Below, one piece after another: positions 61,364 through 64,000 of a stretch of 64,000 bases of DNA; positions within the stretch are counted from its first letter, which is position 1; each line of letters opens with the position of its first letter. A program made the position numbers and the translations under genes. The notes under the pieces are model-generated. The model saw only the letters and a program-made list of their open reading frames with translations, did no database searches and had not been told where the DNA came from. The stretch comes from Streptomyces eurocidicus (GTDB lineage: Bacteria; Actinomycetota; Actinomycetes; Streptomycetales; Streptomycetaceae). The stretch covers positions 1 through 64,000 of the forward strand of contig NZ_LGUI01000007.1 of assembly GCF_002891295.1 (NCBI RefSeq). The letters run 5' to 3'.

Positions 61364-64000
61364 TCAGCGCAGGGAGCGGGCCAGCCCCCCGATGCTGTCC
61401 TCGCCCAGCAGCCGGCCGATGCTCAGGTCGACGCCGCGCTCGGTGAGCAGCCGACGGCGCAGCTGACCCGCCATCAGGGAGTCCAGGCCGAGGTCACGCA
61501 GCGGCCGCCGGGCGTCGATCCGTTCGGGCGGCAGCCCGAGCACCGCGGCGACCTCGGCCAGGAAGCGCTCCTCGGCCGTCCCCGCCCCGGTCCGCGGCCC
61601 AGGGGGATCCGCGTCCGCCACCGGAGGCGCGGCGACAGGGGCGGCGACGGGCGCGGTCGTCGTCATGGCGGGCGCGGCGGAAGGCCGGCGCGCCGCGACC
61701 GGTGCCTGCGGGGCCGGCCCGGTCCCGGCGGCGGGCGCCGCCGTACGGGCCGCCGCCTGCTCGAACAGACTTCCCATGTGCGAGAGCAGCGCCGTGGCGC
61801 CGCCGCGCACGGTGGCGACCGACGGCACCCCCACGACGAACTCCGGCAGCCTCGGCAGCAGCGAGGCCACCCGCTGCGGCAGGGACGCCCCGGCTCCGTC
61901 GATCCGGTGCATCCGGATCCCCCGGAACGCGGCGAGCACGGTGCCCTCGCCGTCGAGGAGCAGCACCTCGGCCCGCCCCTCGGCCCGCGCCGGGTCCGGT
62001 GCGAAACGCGCCAGGCTCCAGAACTCCGAAGGGAGTTCGCCCGAGATCTCCACGCGGTCGACGGACACCGGGACGTAGGCGTGGGTCGCGGCGGACGGCG
62101 CGCCGGCCAGCGGGTAGGCCGCGGCGACGGACTGCAGGCCCGCCTCCCACAGGGCCGGCTGCGCGGCTCCCGCCAGCCGCATCCGGGCGACCGCCTCCCC
62201 TTCCGTCCGCCACGCCTGGGCCACCGCCCGGGAGGCGTCGCCGAACTCGTAGCCGCGCGCCACGGCCAGCCGCTCGAACTCGGCGCCGGGCAGATAGGTG
62301 CGGCAGCGGGCCAGGGCGTCGTGCAGCTCCCCGGCGCCCTCCCCGGCCTCCGCCCACGCGTCGTCGCCGCGCCGGACCCGGGCCGTCATGCACAGCACGG
62401 GCGGCCGCCCGTCGCCGTGCGGGCGCAGCGCCTCGACCCGGGCCCGTGCCCCGCCCGCCGGGCCGTCGTCCGTGACGGTGACCCGGAGCGTCACCCCGGC
62501 GCCCTCGGTCACGTCGACGAACTCCTCGCCGAGCCGGACGTCCGCGAGGACGTGGCGGCCGTCGTCGCCCTCGTCGCCGGTGCGTGCCGTGTCGAGCACC
62601 GCCGCCACGTAGTACGCGGGCGGGATCGGCGCGAGCCCGCGCAGGGAGGTGACCGCGACCGACGCGGCCACGGGGAACTCGCGCACCCGCGCACGCGGCG
62701 GCGCGGCCCGCTCCGGGCCCGCGGGCAGCCGGTACGTCTCGGTGTCCCACGGGTAGGCGGGCAGCGGCACGACCGGGCCGCGCCCGGAGAACCAGCGCTC
62801 CCACGCCACGGCGGCCCCCTGGGCAAACAGCTGTCCCAGCGAGCGGGCCATCGTCAGCCGCTCGTCCTCGTGCCGCCGCAGCGAGGCGACCGGCGGCACC
62901 GGGGCGCCCGCGTCGCGCAGCACGTCGTCGACCGCCGTCAGCAGCACGGGGTGCGGGCTGACCTCCAGGAAGACGTGCTCGCCCTCCTTCGCCACGGAGC
63001 GCACGGTCTCGGCGAACTCCACCGGGCGGCGCAGGTTGTCGGCCCAGTAGGCGGCGTCGAGCTCGGGCCCCCGGACCCGGTCGCACCGCACGGTGGACAC
63101 CATCCCGGTCGTCGCCCGGGCCGGTCGCAGGCCGGCGAGCGCGGTCAGCAGGTCCTCGCGGATCAGGTCCATGTCGGGGGAGTGGGAGGCGACGTTCACC
63201 TTGAGCACGCGGTGGAAGACGCCCCGGCCCTCCAGGGCCCGGCCGAGCTCCCGGAGTTCGGCCGGGTCGCCCGCGAGCACCGTCGACCTCGGCGAGTTCT
63301 CCACCGCCACGCAGAGGGAGCCGAACCCGGCCGCGGCCCGCCGTGCCTCGTCGGCCGACAGCTCGACGACCATCATGCCGCCGCGCCCGGCCACCCGCTC
63401 CATCAGCCGGCTGCGGCGGCAGATCACCGCGGCGGCGTCCTCGACCGAGAGGGCCCCCGCGACCTGCGCGGCGGCCACCTCGCCCATGCTGTGGCCGACG
63501 CAGACGTCGGGCTCGACGCCCCGCTCGCGCCAGGCCGCGGCCAGGGCGACCTCCACGGCCCACAGCACGGGCTGGACGACGGCGACGTCGTCGGGGAACT
63601 CCTCCGTGGCCGTGGTGAGCAGGTCGAGCACCGACCAGCCGAGCTCGTCGCGTACCGCCTTGTCGCAGGCCGCCATGGCGGTGCGGAAGGCGGCCGAGGT
63701 CTCCAGCATCCGGCGGCCCATGCCGAGCCACTGCGACCCCTGGCCGGGGAAGACGAAGACGGTCCTGCGGGGGCCGCCGAACCCGGCCTCCGCGATGCCG
63801 CCGTCGGGGGTCCCGGTCCCGTCGGCGAGGGCCCGCAGGGTGGCGGCGAGGCCGTCGTGCGTCGTGCCGACCGCCCACAGCCTGTGGGTGTGCGCGTCGC
63901 GGCGCGTGGCCGCGGTCGCGCACAGGTCCCGCAGGGAGTGCCGCCGGCCGGGCCCGGCCGGCCCGAGGTGCGCCGCGTACGCGCGGGCCAGCCGCCGCAG
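61364..64000 (-). CDS. Modular/iterative type I PKS, C-terminal part (KS linker-AT-DH-like-ACP)
   Basis: The frame is open to the window edge, so the 5' end is missing; 878 residues are visible. The first visible stretch (LRDLCATAATRRDAHTHRLWAVG) is the post-KS linker, so a KS lies just beyond the window. The AT has FVFPGQGSQWLGM, nucleophile motif GHSMGEVAA and the specificity motif VASHSP, of methylmalonyl rather than malonyl (HAFH) type. A double-hotdog DH-like region follows, but no HxxxGxxxxP is present (SLRGLAPIPPAYYV stands near there) and the second half has LWEAGLQS in place of DxxxQ. No KR or ER is present. The ACP ends the protein (LGLDSLMAGQLRRRLL). There is no thioesterase. Confidence 0.9.
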   Translation of the reverse strand: MRRLARAYAAHLGPAGPGRRHSLRDLCATAATRRDAHTHRLWAVGTTHDGLAATLRALADGTGTPDGGIAEAGFGGPRRTVFVFPGQGSQWLGMGRRMLETSAAFRTAMAACDKAVRDELGWSVLDLLTTATEEFPDDVAVVQPVLWAVEVALAAAWRERGVEPDVCVGHSMGEVAAAQVAGALSVEDAAAVICRRSRLMERVAGRGGMMVVELSADEARRAAAGFGSLCVAVENSPRSTVLAGDPAELRELGRALEGRGVFHRVLKVNVASHSPDMDLIREDLLTALAGLRPARATTGMVSTVRCDRVRGPELDAAYWADNLRRPVEFAETVRSVAKEGEHVFLEVSPHPVLLTAVDDVLRDAGAPVPPVASLRRHEDERLTMARSLGQLFAQGAAVAWERWFSGRGPVVPLPAYPWDTETYRLPAGPERAAPPRARVREFPVAASVAVTSLRGLAPIPPAYYVAAVLDTARTGDEGDDGRHVLADVRLGEEFVDVTEGAGVTLRVTVTDDGPAGGARARVEALRPHGDGRPPVLCMTARVRRGDDAWAEAGEGAGELHDALARCRTYLPGAEFERLAVARGYEFGDASRAVAQAWRTEGEAVARMRLAGAAQPALWEAGLQSVAAAYPLAGAPSAATHAYVPVSVDRVEISGELPSEFWSLARFAPDPARAEGRAEVLLLDGEGTVLAAFRGIRMHRIDGAGASLPQRVASLLPRLPEFVVGVPSVATVRGGATALLSHMGSLFEQAAARTAAPAAGTGPAPQAPVAARRPSAAPAMTTTAPVAAPVAAPPVADADPPGPRTGAGTAEERFLAEVAAVLGLPPERIDARRPLRDLGLDSLMAGQLRRRLLTERGVDLSIGRLLGEDSIGGLARSLR

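Noticed and set aside
38128..64000. Enediyne PKS locus
   Set aside because: Enediyne synthases are single KS-AT-ACP-KR-DH-PPT proteins with accompanying cassette genes. None of these is seen.

Overview
The window is about 64 kb of very GC-rich chromosome from a Streptomyces-type actinomycete. The evidence is strong third-position GC bias, GTG starts with GGAGG-type ribosome sites, Rpf/LysM cell-wall proteins with a c-di-AMP (ydaO-type) riboswitch, SufU-type Fe-S scaffold chemistry, and a tRNA-Leu with anticodon UAA that is recognisably bldA, the tRNA for the rare TTA codon. No transposase, integrase, rRNA or CRISPR array was seen.

Left part, 1 to about 37.7 kb, is conserved chromosome. In order it holds: a SUKH/deaminase-like protein (5' end cut off), a coiled-coil DivIVA-like protein, a lytic transglycosylase with Ig-like domains, a MacB/FtsX-type ABC pair, mfd, a DUF2079 membrane protein, an anchored duplicated-domain protein, a solitary N6-DNA methylase-like protein, a membrane protein overlapping a Ser/Thr kinase, a SurA-like lipoprotein, mazG, another lipoprotein, a DUF6479-like protein, a P450, two consecutive Rpf-LysM proteins (the second behind a c-di-AMP riboswitch), eno, a DivIC/FtsL-like protein, DUF501, ppx/gppA, type II NADH dehydrogenase (with two Rex-like operators), a cyclopropane synthase-like methyltransferase, a second MacB/FtsX-type ABC pair on the minus strand, and bldA at 37588-37669.

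Right part, 37.9 kb to the window end, is a biosynthetic gene cluster that begins directly after bldA. A five-gene plus-strand operon (38128-51365) has a PUFA-synthase-like architecture: AT-ACP-ACP; FabL-like enoyl reductase-KS-CLF-KR-DH; cytochrome P450; KR-DH; and a carotenoid-oxygenase (RPE65/BCO-type) enzyme. All four junctions after the first two genes are abutting or ATGA overlaps. Around it lie an SDR, an aldehyde dehydrogenase, an LLM F420-type oxidoreductase, an acyl-CoA carboxylase beta subunit, a second P450, a SufU-like scaffold, an MFS exporter, ArsR and TetR regulators, and the 3' end of a modular PKS (KS linker-AT-dehydratase-like-ACP) that leaves the window.

Working model (inference): the split iterative synthase builds an unsaturated acyl chain on tandem ACPs. 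The P450 and KR-DH protein tailor it, the carotenoid-oxygenase-like enzyme cleaves a C=C bond, and the aldehyde dehydrogenase oxidises the aldehyde to an acid. That acid may feed, or be joined to, the product of the modular PKS, whose AT motif (VASH) and the neighbouring carboxylase subunit both point to a methylmalonyl-type extender. I do not recognise this combination as a characterised pathway.
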